The notes: generated from the sequence alone by a model not told the origin. DNA of 64,000 bases from a virus (IMGVR_UViG_3300047508_000144:1-64000), one strand, 5' to 3'. Numbered from the stretch's first letter, positions 1-7,511 are shown. Numbers and translations are program-made.

Positions 1-134
1 TGTTTCTTGCGACGATCGATCAGCCCGCGTGGGCCGGTAGGACTTCTGGGAAAAACCACAGCCTTCTGCCAAGACCTGACAGCCTGAGCATAAGTCTGGA
101 TACGATTGAAGTTGCAGCGAATGGACCAAGCCAT
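1..134 (-). CDS. hypothetical protein, 3' end beyond window
   Basis: The frame opens at ATG (134-132) and stays open to position 1, giving 44 visible residues that begin MAWSIRCNFNRIQTYAQAV; the rest lies left of the window. A strong ribosome site (AAGGAGTGACTTACC before the ATG) matches the start motif shared by many genes here. The visible part is basic and has no motif I recognise. The 100-base spacer before it (135-234) holds a small hairpin (CCGTGG paired with CCACGG). Confidence 0.7.
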   Translation of the reverse strand, partial: MAWSIRCNFNRIQTYAQAVRSWQKAVVFPRSPTGPRGLIDRRKK

Positions 135-234
135 GGTAAGTCACTCCTTGGGTTAAGTAAGTTGAAAAGTGCTGGCGCCGTGGACCACTACACCACGGAC
201 TTACGACTCTTTATAGTGCTTCCGCCAGCTAGAG

Positions 235-564
235 TTAGATTGTACTGGACAGCAAGATGCGGCACAGCACTACGTGATGTTGCTCCTCCTTGAGGACGAC
301 CTGCGCCGGGCTGGGCCAGCCTTCAGGGATGACCTTGAGGATCGCGTCGATCGTGGTCATGGGCGACGGGATCATCACCCGGTCGTCCATCCACCACGGT
401 CGCTGGATGCCGGTCTGAATCCCTTCCGTCTCCAGCAACCGAGTCAACCTTGTCTCGATGCGGCGCGAGCGCTGGAGAATCTCCAGCAGGTTTGCCCGGT
501 CACCAGCTGAGAACGATGGTCCTCCAATGCCGGGCTGTGTGAGTAGTTTTTCTTTAAGCGACAT
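235..564 (-). CDS. hypothetical protein, 109 aa
   Basis: Start chosen at 564 (MSLKEKLLTQPG), preceded by AAAGGAGTACTGAGC. The longer reading from 591 has no such site. The N-terminal half is charged and likely helical (EILQRSRRIETRLTRLLETEG) and a proline- and tryptophan-containing middle follows. No family recognised. It lies just downstream of the DUF3150-like gene in the same direction and is probably co-transcribed with it. Confidence 0.75.
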   Translation of the reverse strand: MSLKEKLLTQPGIGGPSFSAGDRANLLEILQRSRRIETRLTRLLETEGIQTGIQRPWWMDDRVMIPSPMTTIDAILKVIPEGWPSPAQVVLKEEQHHVVLCRILLSSTI

Positions 565-620
565 GCTCAGTACTCCTTTGATGACGTGCACCCCGCACGG
601 GGTGCGGGGCGCAATGGTAG

Positions 621-1472
621 TTATCCTTTCATGTGTTCGTCGATGCTCTCCCTGATCTCCCTGGCTTCCTTCGCAGCGGCGGCACGCAAGTCACCGCCCT
701 TACGTAGATCGTCGGGCTGGTAGGACCCGATCGTATTCATGATCCGCTGACGTATCGCCTTGAGTTTCGGATCACCCGTAACGTTAAGGCCCGGCAGGAT
801 GTTCATCAAGTCGACGAGGTTGTTCACGGTGGAGTCCCTGAAGATCGCCTCGTCGTCGTCCATCTTCTCGATGTAGTGTTCGAGCAACTCAGCGATGCGC
901 AGCCACACGTCCTGCATGGCATCGCCAAGCCGACGATTGATAGACTCCTCCATCGTTTGTTTAAGTTGGTTCAACTCCTTCTCAGGCAAGGCGATGCGGA
1001 AATCTTCCGGCTCGGTGATGCCATCGATATCCAGGTCGACCCTGAACTTCTTGCGAAGCTCTTCGGGCGGCGGATAGTCCGTGTCGTTGAACAGATCACC
1101 CAAGCGGAAGGCAGCCTGATCCCGCACCGGCGGATACCTGACCGTGATGAACTCTTCGACAGCGTCATTGTACTGCCGTTCGAGTTCACCAAATCCTGAC
1201 ATGAACAACTCGAAGATGTTCCGCGTCATGATCCGCGGGCCCTTGTCGGACCACGGCAGGGTGTGCTTATCCCTGTGCGCCTTCAGCGCATTGTACGCCG
1301 TCGTGATGTCGGCGAGTGCCTCCTTGGGTACGACGCGCTTGGAGACGATTGCGCTGCCAGCTTGGGCGTTGGCTTCCCGAATCAGTTTGTTGCTGGCTTT
1401 CTGGTCGGTCTTGTAGCCGTTGTACCGGGATATGCGGACATCGACTATCATGCACTTTGTTGCGAGACTCAT
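621..1472 (-). CDS. DUF3150-like protein of a MoxR/VWA module
   Basis: 283 residues with a strong ribosome site (AGAGGAGCTGAAA). The N-terminus (VDVRISRYNGYK), a middle resembling MSGFGELERQYNDAVEEF, and length close to 300 recall the DUF3150 family, uncharacterised proteins found near a MoxR-type AAA+ ATPase and a VWA protein. Here both partners lie upstream on the same strand (4252-5334 and 1971-3170), which supports the call. The C-terminal 150 residues are charged, helical and likely coiled-coil. Function is unknown; a scaffold or substrate-side role beside the ATPase is inference. The assignment is from memory of the family pattern. Confidence 0.65.
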   Translation of the reverse strand: MSLATKCMIVDVRISRYNGYKTDQKASNKLIREANAQAGSAIVSKRVVPKEALADITTAYNALKAHRDKHTLPWSDKGPRIMTRNIFELFMSGFGELERQYNDAVEEFITVRYPPVRDQAAFRLGDLFNDTDYPPPEELRKKFRVDLDIDGITEPEDFRIALPEKELNQLKQTMEESINRRLGDAMQDVWLRIAELLEHYIEKMDDDEAIFRDSTVNNLVDLMNILPGLNVTGDPKLKAIRQRIMNTIGSYQPDDLRKGGDLRAAAAKEAREIRESIDEHMKG

Positions 1473-1493
1473 TTTCAGCTCCTCTGTTTTCAG

Positions 1494-1655
1494 TCAGTGA
1501 AAGTCACTCGTAGATTGTCTATGCCACTTCTTGTAGCACCAGTCCAGTAGAAGGAATGGTGCAGTGATTGGGAATAGCATAGAGAACCCCACTCTTTGGA
1601 AACCACAGTTAAGTAGGAAGATCGCAGCAGCGATCCACATCACGAGGAAGAGCAT
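1494..1655 (-). CDS. small membrane protein, 53 aa
   Basis: Starts at 1655 with GAGGAGTGACTGAAC ahead of the ATG. It begins MLFLVMWIAAAIFLLNCGF and has a second hydrophobic stretch (MLFPITAPFLLLDW) before a basic tail, so two membrane segments are likely. The ribosome site contains the stop codon of the upstream gene (1658-1834), so translation is probably coupled. No family recognised. Confidence 0.7.
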   Translation of the reverse strand: MLFLVMWIAAAIFLLNCGFQRVGFSMLFPITAPFLLLDWCYKKWHRQSTSDFH

Positions 1656-1657
1656 GT

Positions 1658-1834
1658 TCAGTCACTCCTCTTCCAATCACGCGGCAAGAAGCCACCGCGT
1701 GACAGCCACTGGTCCAACGCTTCGAATGCGTTAACCAATTCATCGAACGCAACGAGATCGTGGTCACCACGTTCGCCGTGCGCCCAATGCTCGCATGCTG
1801 CGCGAGCATCCTTAAGAGCTTGTTCAGGGTCCAT
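1658..1834 (-). CDS. hypothetical protein, 58 aa
   Basis: Starts at 1834 (MDPEQALKDARAACEHWAHG) after CAGGAGTAACTGAAC and stops inside the ribosome site of the next gene. Small, acidic and helical, with the pattern AFDELVNAFEALDQWLSRGG, a style common in phage early genes. Function unknown. The open frame on the same bases at 1609-1809 is a shadow. Confidence 0.7.
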   Translation of the reverse strand: MDPEQALKDARAACEHWAHGERGDHDLVAFDELVNAFEALDQWLSRGGFLPRDWKRSD

Positions 1835-1836
1835 GT

Positions 1837-1971
1837 TCAGTTACTCCTGTAGGTTGGACAGCCGGGTAACGGCACGATGGGACAATTCGCCTGCCCGTGT
1901 CCCCTGTCGTAGCTGATAGCCGCTAGCGCGAGGATCAGAACGGCAACAGCAACGCTGATAATCGTCCTCAT
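1837..1971 (-). CDS. small protein with N-terminal membrane segment and NCPIVP tail
   Basis: 44 residues: hydrophobic N-terminus MRTIISVAVAVLILALAAI, then a polar tail with NCPIVPLPGCP. The ATG overlaps the TGA of the VWA gene by one base, so translation is coupled. The same layout and tail motif occur in the gene at 9950-10102, so the two are paralogues. Two cysteines in the tail could form a disulphide outside the membrane (inference). Function unknown. Confidence 0.7.
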   Translation of the reverse strand: MRTIISVAVAVLILALAAISYDRGHGQANCPIVPLPGCPTYRSN

Positions 1972-3170
1972 CACTGTACCTCGATCCGTACTGTGCCAGC
2001 CCAATCCGGACACGGCGCATCAGTCGTGCACCCGATGATCAACGGGAACGGCGTCTCGATCTCGGGCCATGGCGTGTACCCGTCAGTGAGAAGCAGCACC
2101 ACCTCCGGCGAGTACTGCTCCGCGAACACCAACGGCTTGCGCATGTCGGTGCCGCCGCCGCCCTTAGGATGCAGCACCACCTCCGCGCCGTCCTCGAAGA
2201 CGTCGATGTTCTGCATGTCCTTGTCATCGGCCCACACCACGCGCACAGTCATCGGCTTGATGACGGTGACGATGTGGTTGACGGCGACCGCGACACGCTC
2301 GAACACTGACTTGGAGAACATCGAACCCGACGAGTCGGCAACGATGGTCATCTCATCCATGCCGTTGCTCTTATGCGATGGCAGGATTGCGTCGTGGTAC
2401 CGGCGGTTACGCCGGGACCAGTTCTCGTCCTGGTTCACACAAGCTGTCATGTAGTCTATGAGAACCTGCTCCCATGGCACCGGGTCCTCGTAGGTCCCGG
2501 CGACGATCGCTTCAAGTTCGCCCGGCATGACGCCGTGCTGCTTGGCAATGGCGGTTGCCCGCGCGATCACCTTGCTGATCGCGTGGTCGATCGCTGCAGC
2601 CTGCTCAGCTGTGGCAACAGGCACCGGACGCAGATCGCCGCCCAGACCGCCTTGCTCAGGCGCAGGCTTTGTCCCCGGCTGGGGCTGAGGCTGTCCCTGT
2701 CCCTGACCTTGGCCCTGACCCGGAGGGCCCTTGCCTTTGCCTTTGCCTCCCTGCTGCTCCTTCTCTCGCAGCGCATAGATTTGCTCCGCGGTCATGCCGT
2801 CATACGTGGGGTCGATCAGTGCGTACTGCCAAATGCTGAAGCCCAGCTTCTTGAGCATGATGTTGATGGCGTAGTCGCACGCCTTGTTCCATCTGCCCGG
2901 ATCACGGGAGCCACGGCGCAGCCCGTGCTTGAGCAGGATGTGCATCAGCTCGTGGATGATCACGAACTTGGCAGTCGGTACGTCCAGCCCTTCGATGAAC
3001 TCCGGGTTGTACCCGATCACGACCATGTCGGTCCAAGCGGTGTCGCATGTTGGGTCTTCGACGAATCTGGTTTGCAGCAACGCTGACGCAAAGAACATCA
3101 GCGCCTTGACCTTGACGAGACCGGCACGTGCCGTCTCGAAAGTAGAAAGTTGTTTTTGATGTCGTGCCAT
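1971..3170 (-). CDS. VWA-like / zincin-type metallopeptidase-like protein (DUF2201-like)
   Basis: 399 residues in two parts. Residues 1-130 carry a zinc-binding HELMH motif (H73, E74, H77) typical of the DUF2201 metallopeptidase-like domain. After a low-complexity Gly/Gln/Pro linker (about 138-180), residues 270-399 form a VWA-like domain with a MIDAS signature DSSGS (279-283), GGGGTD (337-342) and LTDG (361-364). Such proteins pair with MoxR ATPases, and one lies upstream (4252-5334). Ribosome site GGAGG lies 8 bases before the ATG. A 21-bp palindrome sits 17 bases upstream of the start. Substrate unknown; assembly, remodelling or proteolysis is inference. Confidence 0.85.
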   Translation of the reverse strand: MARHQKQLSTFETARAGLVKVKALMFFASALLQTRFVEDPTCDTAWTDMVVIGYNPEFIEGLDVPTAKFVIIHELMHILLKHGLRRGSRDPGRWNKACDYAINIMLKKLGFSIWQYALIDPTYDGMTAEQIYALREKEQQGGKGKGKGPPGQGQGQGQGQPQPQPGTKPAPEQGGLGGDLRPVPVATAEQAAAIDHAISKVIARATAIAKQHGVMPGELEAIVAGTYEDPVPWEQVLIDYMTACVNQDENWSRRNRRYHDAILPSHKSNGMDEMTIVADSSGSMFSKSVFERVAVAVNHIVTVIKPMTVRVVWADDKDMQNIDVFEDGAEVVLHPKGGGGTDMRKPLVFAEQYSPEVVLLLTDGYTPWPEIETPFPLIIGCTTDAPCPDWAGTVRIEVQ

Positions 3171-3187
3171 AAGTAAATCCTCCGTCT

Positions 3188-3208
3188 GGTGTTACACGAT
3201 GTAACACC
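3188..3208. promoter_or_regulatory. 21-bp palindrome, copy 1
   Basis: Arms GGTGTTACA and TGTAACACC around CGA, here with a centre differing from the common TCA/TGA form. It fits exactly between the stop codon of the gene at 3209 and the ribosome site of the VWA gene. It could be an operator or, in RNA, a 9-bp hairpin. Confidence 0.8.
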
Positions 3209-3478
3209 CTATGAGTGAGTGTATCCGTCCGTCTCAATGCCCAGCCACATCCCGGCCCACGGCACCATGACGCAGTCATCGCCGAAGAACGGCTGCACCG
3301 TCTTGCGAAAGCGGCGCCACTGTAGTGATGGCACCTTGACGATCTCCAGCGTGCTCCACTCGCCGCAATGCGGACAGCGTACGCCACCGTGGCGCGTGGT
3401 GACCGTGATCCAGCCGGGGAAATCCCGCTGGAAGATACGAAACAAAGCTTCACGTTGTTTACGAGTTGTCTTAACCAT
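3209..3478 (-). CDS. hypothetical protein with CPHC half zinc ribbon
   Basis: 89 residues starting at 3478 (MVKTTRKQREALFRIFQRDF) with an AGAGGGA ribosome site. A single CPHCGEW knuckle near residue 35 suggests half a zinc ribbon or a dimeric zinc site. The tail is rich in aromatic residues. Stops immediately before palindrome copy 1. No family recognised. Confidence 0.7.
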   Translation of the reverse strand: MVKTTRKQREALFRIFQRDFPGWITVTTRHGGVRCPHCGEWSTLEIVKVPSLQWRRFRKTVQPFFGDDCVMVPWAGMWLGIETDGYTHS

Positions 3479-3480
3479 GG

Positions 3481-3702
3481 TCAGTCCCTCTGTTGTGTCA
3501 GTGCAAATTCAAGTGCGTAACCCCAGTACCGGGCATCGTTCTCTTGCCCGGTTACCTTGTTGATGCGAGGCAAGGCAGGCTCGACGATCTGCTCGACGAC
3601 ACGCTTGTTGAATTCGCCGGGCTTACACTTACTGTACAACTTAGTCGCGGCCTTCAACTCAGCAGCGGTGAACAGTTCGCCGATAGAGATTTGTTTAGTC
3701 AC
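3481..3702 (-). CDS. hypothetical protein, 73 aa, GTG start
   Basis: Begins at GTG (3702-3700), MTKQISIGELFTAAELKAA, with GGAGGG upstream. The GTG overlaps the TGA of the preceding gene by four bases, indicating coupled translation. Mostly helical, with an NDARYWGYALEFAL segment near the C-terminus. No known family. Confidence 0.7.
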   Translation of the reverse strand: MTKQISIGELFTAAELKAATKLYSKCKPGEFNKRVVEQIVEPALPRINKVTGQENDARYWGYALEFALTQQRD

Positions 3703-3902
3703 GGTCTACCCTCCAACATTTTTTTCAGTTCCGTCTTGATGTACTCAAGGTCCTCAACACGCAGCTCGCCGCGGACCTCTCGTTGGTCGATGGATCGTTG
3801 CAACAGCACGAACGTCGTTAGCTGGTGCGTACGCAGAATGATTTGCTGGTCGATCAGACGCTTTATCCGATCGACCTTGTGACGACGTACCCAGCCAATC
3901 AT
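3699..3902 (-). CDS. small basic helical protein, 67 aa
   Basis: Starts MIGWVRRHKVDRIKRLIDQQ with GAGGAGG upstream and overlaps both neighbours by 4 bases. Strongly charged and helical, with a likely C-terminal coiled coil (VEDLEYIKTELKKMLEG). No family recognised; a binding or assembly role is possible but unproven. Confidence 0.7.
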   Translation of the reverse strand: MIGWVRRHKVDRIKRLIDQQIILRTHQLTTFVLLQRSIDQREVRGELRVEDLEYIKTELKKMLEGRP

Positions 3903-4060
3903 TCGTAATCCTCCTCATCCTCACCACGGCAGGCAGGGCAAGCCCAGGTCTCCAAGCCGCAGGTCGTCCAGCATTGCGTCAGCGTGCGATTGCGCTTGCC
4001 GCAACAATCGCACTCGCGTTCGTCGTCCGGACACATGAGCTTCCAATCATCGTATGTCAT
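3899..4060 (-). CDS. zinc-finger mini-protein, 53 aa
   Basis: Starts at 4060 (MTYDDWKLMCPDDERECDCC). Eight cysteines lie in the pattern C..CDCCGK..C..C..ACPAC, ending in a very acidic tail (GEDEEDYE). A double zinc-ribbon fold is likely. GAGGAGG precedes a first ATG that stops after six codons; the second ATG, nine bases on, opens the full frame. It is adjacent to another cysteine-rich mini-protein. DNA, RNA or protein contact is possible; function unknown. Confidence 0.7.
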   Translation of the reverse strand: MTYDDWKLMCPDDERECDCCGKRNRTLTQCWTTCGLETWACPACRGEDEEDYE

Positions 4061-4063
4061 GTG

Positions 4064-4237
4064 TCATTCCTCCTCGACAGGTTCGTCGGTCCAGTAGTCC
4101 GAGTCCATGAAGATGTCGGGTCGGAAGCCTGCACGCTTGGCGTCCTCACACTTGTCGCAGACGAACGTGCAGAAGATGCCGCGAGCATCTTTCAGCTCGC
4201 GACGCGGCTCACCTGAACCGCAGGGGCAAAGTCTCAT
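4064..4237 (-). CDS. zinc-finger mini-protein, 57 aa
   Basis: Starts at 4237 (MRLCPCGSGEPRRELKDARG) after AGGAGACTAACC. Two CxC/CxxC pairs (CPC and FVCDKCE) suggest one zinc site, followed by an acidic tail with DIFMDSDYWTDEP. I recall similar CPCGSGxPRREL proteins as widespread but uncharacterised phage early proteins. It precedes the other cysteine-rich mini-protein with a four-base gap. Confidence 0.75.
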   Translation of the reverse strand: MRLCPCGSGEPRRELKDARGIFCTFVCDKCEDAKRAGFRPDIFMDSDYWTDEPVEEE

Positions 4238-4251
4238 GGTTAGTCTCCTGT

Positions 4252-5334
4252 TCAGTTAGAGGTGTAGACTTCGCGATACCGCTTCACGTAGTCCATGTAC
4301 GCATCGGCATCGAACAACGTCGCATCGCGCGCCGTCGCCAGCTGCCACGCCATGACGACGAACTCCGCGGTGAAGCGCTTCAGGTAGGTGTGAAGCGCAT
4401 CCACGTTGCCCGTTGTCATCTTCTCGGACACCATCATGGCCGTTGCGTACTTGATCGAGAGTTCTTCGGGTACGGGATACGTATCCGGGTCCTTCTTGAT
4501 CCTGTCGATGTTCGGCAGGCTCTGCCAGACATCGACGTAAGCCAGAAACTGCACCGCCGGCCCTTCGCCGATGGCGCCGATCATGGCAGCCTCCTTGATC
4601 ACCGGGTCCAGCCGCTTGTCCTGCCACAGTTCGGCGGCGGAGAACCATGTGCGTGGCGTGGCCACGATGGCTTGCGTCTTCTTCGGATCGTAGGTGTTCA
4701 CGAGATCGGCGCAGAAATTCCAGAACGCCATGAACACCGATGGCACGCCTTGGCTCTGCGCGTAGACGCAGAAGTCCTCCAGCATATTGATTGCTTCGAA
4801 GTGAAGCAGACGGTTGTTGAGGGGCATGGGTAGCTTCTTCGCCAATGCCTGATCGTCCAGAAGATTGCCAGCGAGCAGCATCCGGACGTTCGGCTTCAAG
4901 ACATGCTCACCAACGCAACGATTCAACACGAGTTGCTGCATGACGGCGAACACATCATTCTTGGCGTCGGGTGCTTCGTCGAAGAACACCACGATCAACT
5001 TGTCATCTGGAAAACTATCATTCCCGATGAACGGCATCGTGCCCGGCGGGTACCAGATCGCGGAGCCGGTCTTCTTGTCGGCCTGCGGGAAGCCGCGCAA
5101 GTCCACGCTGTCGTACTGAGACAGACGGATGTCGACCAAGAGTGTGCCCGTGTAGGGACAGTCCTTGCCCAGCAGCTCTTTCAGGGCTTTGGGGTTGTCA
5201 AGCTCGTCAACAGCCTGCTCGACGCCTTGGCTCTTACCGATACCAAACCGACCTCTAATGATGATCGGCTTGTCGAGACGAACCACAACTTCTTTGACCG
5301 TGGTCTTGATCTGGGAAATAGAAAGCTTCTTCAT
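4252..5334 (-). CDS. MoxR-type AAA+ ATPase
   Basis: 360 residues. Walker A GRFGIGKS (28-35), Walker B VVFFDEAPD (D119, E120) and a sensor-1-like LLAGNLLDD (around 154-160) are all visible, as expected for a MoxR-family AAA+ ATPase. These ATPases work with VWA-domain partners as chaperone-like remodelling machines. Here the VWA protein and a DUF3150-like protein follow downstream on the same strand. Only small zinc-finger and helical genes lie between. Palindrome copy 2 sits 23 bases upstream of the start, so the module may be controlled through it. Confidence 0.85.
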   Translation of the reverse strand: MKKLSISQIKTTVKEVVVRLDKPIIIRGRFGIGKSQGVEQAVDELDNPKALKELLGKDCPYTGTLLVDIRLSQYDSVDLRGFPQADKKTGSAIWYPPGTMPFIGNDSFPDDKLIVVFFDEAPDAKNDVFAVMQQLVLNRCVGEHVLKPNVRMLLAGNLLDDQALAKKLPMPLNNRLLHFEAINMLEDFCVYAQSQGVPSVFMAFWNFCADLVNTYDPKKTQAIVATPRTWFSAAELWQDKRLDPVIKEAAMIGAIGEGPAVQFLAYVDVWQSLPNIDRIKKDPDTYPVPEELSIKYATAMMVSEKMTTGNVDALHTYLKRFTAEFVVMAWQLATARDATLFDADAYMDYVKRYREVYTSN

Positions 5335-5357
5335 GGTCAGTGTCCTTTTCAGTGAAT

Positions 5358-5378
5358 GGTGTTACATCATGTAACACC
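5358..5378. promoter_or_regulatory. 21-bp palindrome, copy 2
   Basis: Perfect copy with arms GGTGTTACA and TGTAACACC around TCA. It lies between the gene ending at 5395 and the ATPase start at 5334. Confidence 0.85.
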
Positions 5379-5394
5379 TTGAGGTTGAGGGCGG

Positions 5395-5661
5395 TTACTT
5401 GGAACGGGTGATCTTAATAGTTACTGTCGCCAGCTTGTTGTCCGGCGCCCAGCCATCCGGCGGGTAGTCGCGTTCGTCGGCATACATGACGAGACCGCGC
5501 CGCACTTCATTCAGCGGGTCTCTACCTGTAGCCTCTGCGCAATGACACAGATCGGCAATCAAGTCCGCGATGGCATCGCAATCGTCGGTGCCAGTATCGG
5601 AAATGAAAGTTTTGAGGGCATTGTGCGCCCATGCGGCGCGGTCTTCATTGGTTGCTGTCAT
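5395..5661 (-). CDS. hypothetical protein, 88 aa
   Basis: ATG at 5661 (MTATNEDRAAWAHNALKTF) overlaps the TGA of the upstream gene by four bases; a TTG two codons earlier is a possible alternative nearer the AAAGGAG site. Helical N-terminal half with DAIADLIADLCHCAE, then RDPLNEVRRGLVMYADE. I recall this layout in many small phage early proteins, without assigned function. Confidence 0.75.
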   Translation of the reverse strand: MTATNEDRAAWAHNALKTFISDTGTDDCDAIADLIADLCHCAEATGRDPLNEVRRGLVMYADERDYPPDGWAPDNKLATVTIKITRSK

Positions 5662-5852
5662 TTGCAAGTTGCTCCTTTCAGTAAGTCACGTGCTAATTTG
5701 ATTGGCCACGAAGTCTCGGGGCCAAGCTCTGCGTAGGTCTCCAGTGCACGCTGGATTACACGCACCTCGTCCACGGTCAGCCAGCCGAAGGCTTTGCGAT
5801 AGCGAAGCTCGCTCGACCGTGCAATCTCTTCCTTAGTTATCCTCGTCGTCAT
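5658..5852 (-). CDS. hypothetical protein, 64 aa
   Basis: Starts MTTRITKEEIARSSELRYRK with the exact shared start motif AAGGAGTGACTGAACATG. All-helical and mixed charge. Overlaps the next gene by ATGA. No family recognised. Confidence 0.7.
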   Translation of the reverse strand: MTTRITKEEIARSSELRYRKAFGWLTVDEVRVIQRALETYAELGPETSWPIKLARDLLKGATCK

Positions 5853-5892
5853 GTTCAGTCACTCCTTGTTGAGCTAGTATCAAAGCAAGGCC

Positions 5893-5911
5893 GCAAGGCC
5901 GCACGCCTTGC
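5893..5911 (-). terminator. weak hairpin after the 5930-6217 gene
   Basis: Stem GCAAGGC/GCCTTGC with a 5-base loop lies in the only sizeable gap of this cluster (5853-5929). The following leftward sequence is TTGCTTTG, so a U-tract is poor. It may be a weak terminator or simply a hairpin. Confidence 0.3.
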
Positions 5912-5929
5912 CAGCGTCCCGAGGACTGG

Positions 5930-6217
5930 TTAGTCCGTCCCTTGAAGAAATCGGGTAACAGGCAAATTCCAACTCTTACCGAGAAACCTCGCCACCTCAT
6001 CAGCAAGTGCACGTGTCTTGCAATCGGTGATGGCGTAGGCACAGCCGTCCGGCTCACGAGCATAGACCGTCCAGAATTCGGCGCGGTCGTCCGGCACAAG
6101 ACCTTCCGTCTCGCCATCATGGTCGATACAACCGGTTACTTCCAGCGAGACGAAGTGAGCGCGCTCCGCAGGTTCACGGTTGCCAGTGCAGCAATTAAAA
6201 AGAATATCGTTATTCAT
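5930..6217 (-). CDS. hypothetical protein, 95 aa
   Basis: Starts MNNDILFNCCTGNREPAERA with the exact shared motif AAGGAGTGACTGAACATG, which is itself read as codons by the upstream gene. Central segment FWTVYAREPDGCAYAITD looks like a small beta fold, followed by a helix (DCKTRALADEVARFLG). No known family. Confidence 0.7.
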   Translation of the reverse strand: MNNDILFNCCTGNREPAERAHFVSLEVTGCIDHDGETEGLVPDDRAEFWTVYAREPDGCAYAITDCKTRALADEVARFLGKSWNLPVTRFLQGTD

Positions 6218-6914
6218 GTTCAGTCACTCCTTCTTCTAAGTTAAATGTCAGCCAAGGATGCTCCTCCTTGACGATCGTGTTGAACCCAACCGTAGCAATA
6301 GCCATGCGATGCTCTGTCGTCAGCGCAGCAAATGACACGTCGACAAAATCCCCGACCTTCAAGTCAGGGTGCTGACGCTTACGTGTATCGAGATTAGGCT
6401 GCATCTGCATCCACACCTTGCTCGCATCCACAAGCTCCTTGATGTGTTCGCGTTGATAAGGCAGCAGCGGCTGCGGGTAATGCCGTATGATCGGCGCGCC
6501 GACAGGTACAGCGTCGGGCCCGGCATACCAAGCAGTGACGTTGTGATTGCCCTCAGTAAACCGCACTGGGACCAACGGCGCGTTGTCCTCGCTCAGCTCA
6601 GGGGAGAGCGACACCGCGCGCTTGTGATCGAGATCGAGCAGCAATGTCTGCTGCCCCTTGTGATTGAGATGCGACTTGAAAACTGGCTTGGTCGAACCGG
6701 GGATGTACAGCTTCGGGCACTCGTCATCGTCGGTCGCGACGATCTGGATGTGAAGCTCTGAGTAAACCTTGCGGTTCTCGGGACGCCACGAATTGTAGCG
6801 CACGACGAACTCGCCGGTGTCGAACTGAATGAAGGCGTGGTACTTGTGCTCGATGTGGAATGCGCGCCAGCTATCCCACTCCATCTTGGAGTGGTCGAAA
6901 GGAGGAAGTTTCAT
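6210..6914 (-). CDS. hypothetical protein, 234 aa
   Basis: Starts MKLPPFDHSKMEWDSWRAFH after AAGGAAACTGATC. Beta-rich, with repeated aromatic and charged strands (EFVVRYNSWRPENRKVYSEL, TLLLDLDHKRAVSL). Its last codons run through the ribosome site of the next gene and overlap it by 8 bases, so the two are coupled. No catalytic motif recognised. Confidence 0.75.
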   Translation of the reverse strand: MKLPPFDHSKMEWDSWRAFHIEHKYHAFIQFDTGEFVVRYNSWRPENRKVYSELHIQIVATDDDECPKLYIPGSTKPVFKSHLNHKGQQTLLLDLDHKRAVSLSPELSEDNAPLVPVRFTEGNHNVTAWYAGPDAVPVGAPIIRHYPQPLLPYQREHIKELVDASKVWMQMQPNLDTRKRQHPDLKVGDFVDVSFAALTTEHRMAIATVGFNTIVKEEHPWLTFNLEEGVTEHE

Positions 6915-6967
6915 GATCAGTTTCCTTGTTCAGTAAATTTATGAGTGAGCCTTTTTTTCCCTCATGC

Positions 6968-7108
6968 TCAGGAGGTCAGGTTAGCCGTCAACCTGCGACC
7001 GTCTGGTGCTTTGGTGTCGCCAGAATCACATCGGTTTCCCGTACCACCGATAAGCTTCCGTCGTGGTTGTCCGCTCTCAGTCACCACGACCGGCGTTGGG
7101 TGTCCGTC
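6968..7108 (-). other. possible small ORF directly after a TAA, same frame
   Basis: After the TAA of the gene at 7109-7465 the same frame stays open for 46 codons and reads, from a GTG, VTESGQPRRKLIGGTGNRCD and then a polar tail. The content looks protein-like, but there is no clear ribosome site. It could be a separate GTG-started peptide, a decayed extension or chance. Confidence 0.25.
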
Positions 7109-7465
7109 TTACGACGTTGCGGCCCAAGCTAAAACCTCACAATCCAGCGGCGTGCTGTCCCCGTCCTTCAGGGAGACCCAACCGTTCTCGATGCGGCTTA
7201 CCTGCTCTTTGCGGAAGATCAGCGAGCAGGGATTCAGCCCGACGTGCTTGCGGGCATACTCAAGTGAGGAGAATTCGTTCGCTTCGGAAGTGGCCCCGCG
7301 GAACGTCTGTACGATGTACGTCTTGGGTTCATCATGCTTGTACACGAAAACTCCATGCTCGTTCGGCACCATGTGTTTCTGGATGGCTCGATTGTGCTGA
7401 GGTGACCTGTAACCAAACTTTTTGGCAGCGGCCCAAACAATCGCGCGTCGTTCGTCTCTCGTCAT
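7109..7465 (-). CDS. hypothetical protein, 118 aa
   Basis: Start at 7465 (MTRDERRAIVWAAAKKFGYR) after AAAGGACGACCACG. The longer frame from 7510 begins inside the palindrome and is rejected. First leftward gene after a strong promoter (7547-7575) and palindrome copy 3, so it is probably expressed early. Basic N-terminal helix, then a beta-rich middle (HGVFVYKHDEPKTYIVQTF). No family recognised. Confidence 0.75.
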   Translation of the reverse strand: MTRDERRAIVWAAAKKFGYRSPQHNRAIQKHMVPNEHGVFVYKHDEPKTYIVQTFRGATSEANEFSSLEYARKHVGLNPCSLIFRKEQVSRIENGWVSLKDGDSTPLDCEVLAWAATS

Positions 7466-7490
7466 CGTGGTCGTCCTTTGTTCAGTAAAT

Positions 7491-7511
7491 GGTGTTACAT
7501 CATGTAACACC
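7491..7511. promoter_or_regulatory. 21-bp palindrome, copy 3
   Basis: Perfect copy (centre TCA). It lies in the leader of the promoter at 7547-7575, about 30-50 bases after the predicted start of transcription and 25 bases before the ATG at 7465. Confidence 0.85.

Noticed and set aside
1609-1809. 66-codon leftward frame
   Set aside because: It overlaps the gene at 1658-1834, which has a good ribosome site and better composition.
5833-6120. 95-codon leftward frame
   Set aside because: Shadow of 5930-6217 with arginine/serine-rich shifted composition.
6945-7400. Rightward frames of 141-151 codons
   Set aside because: Antisense to the 7109-7465 gene, no ribosome site, serine/arginine-rich.
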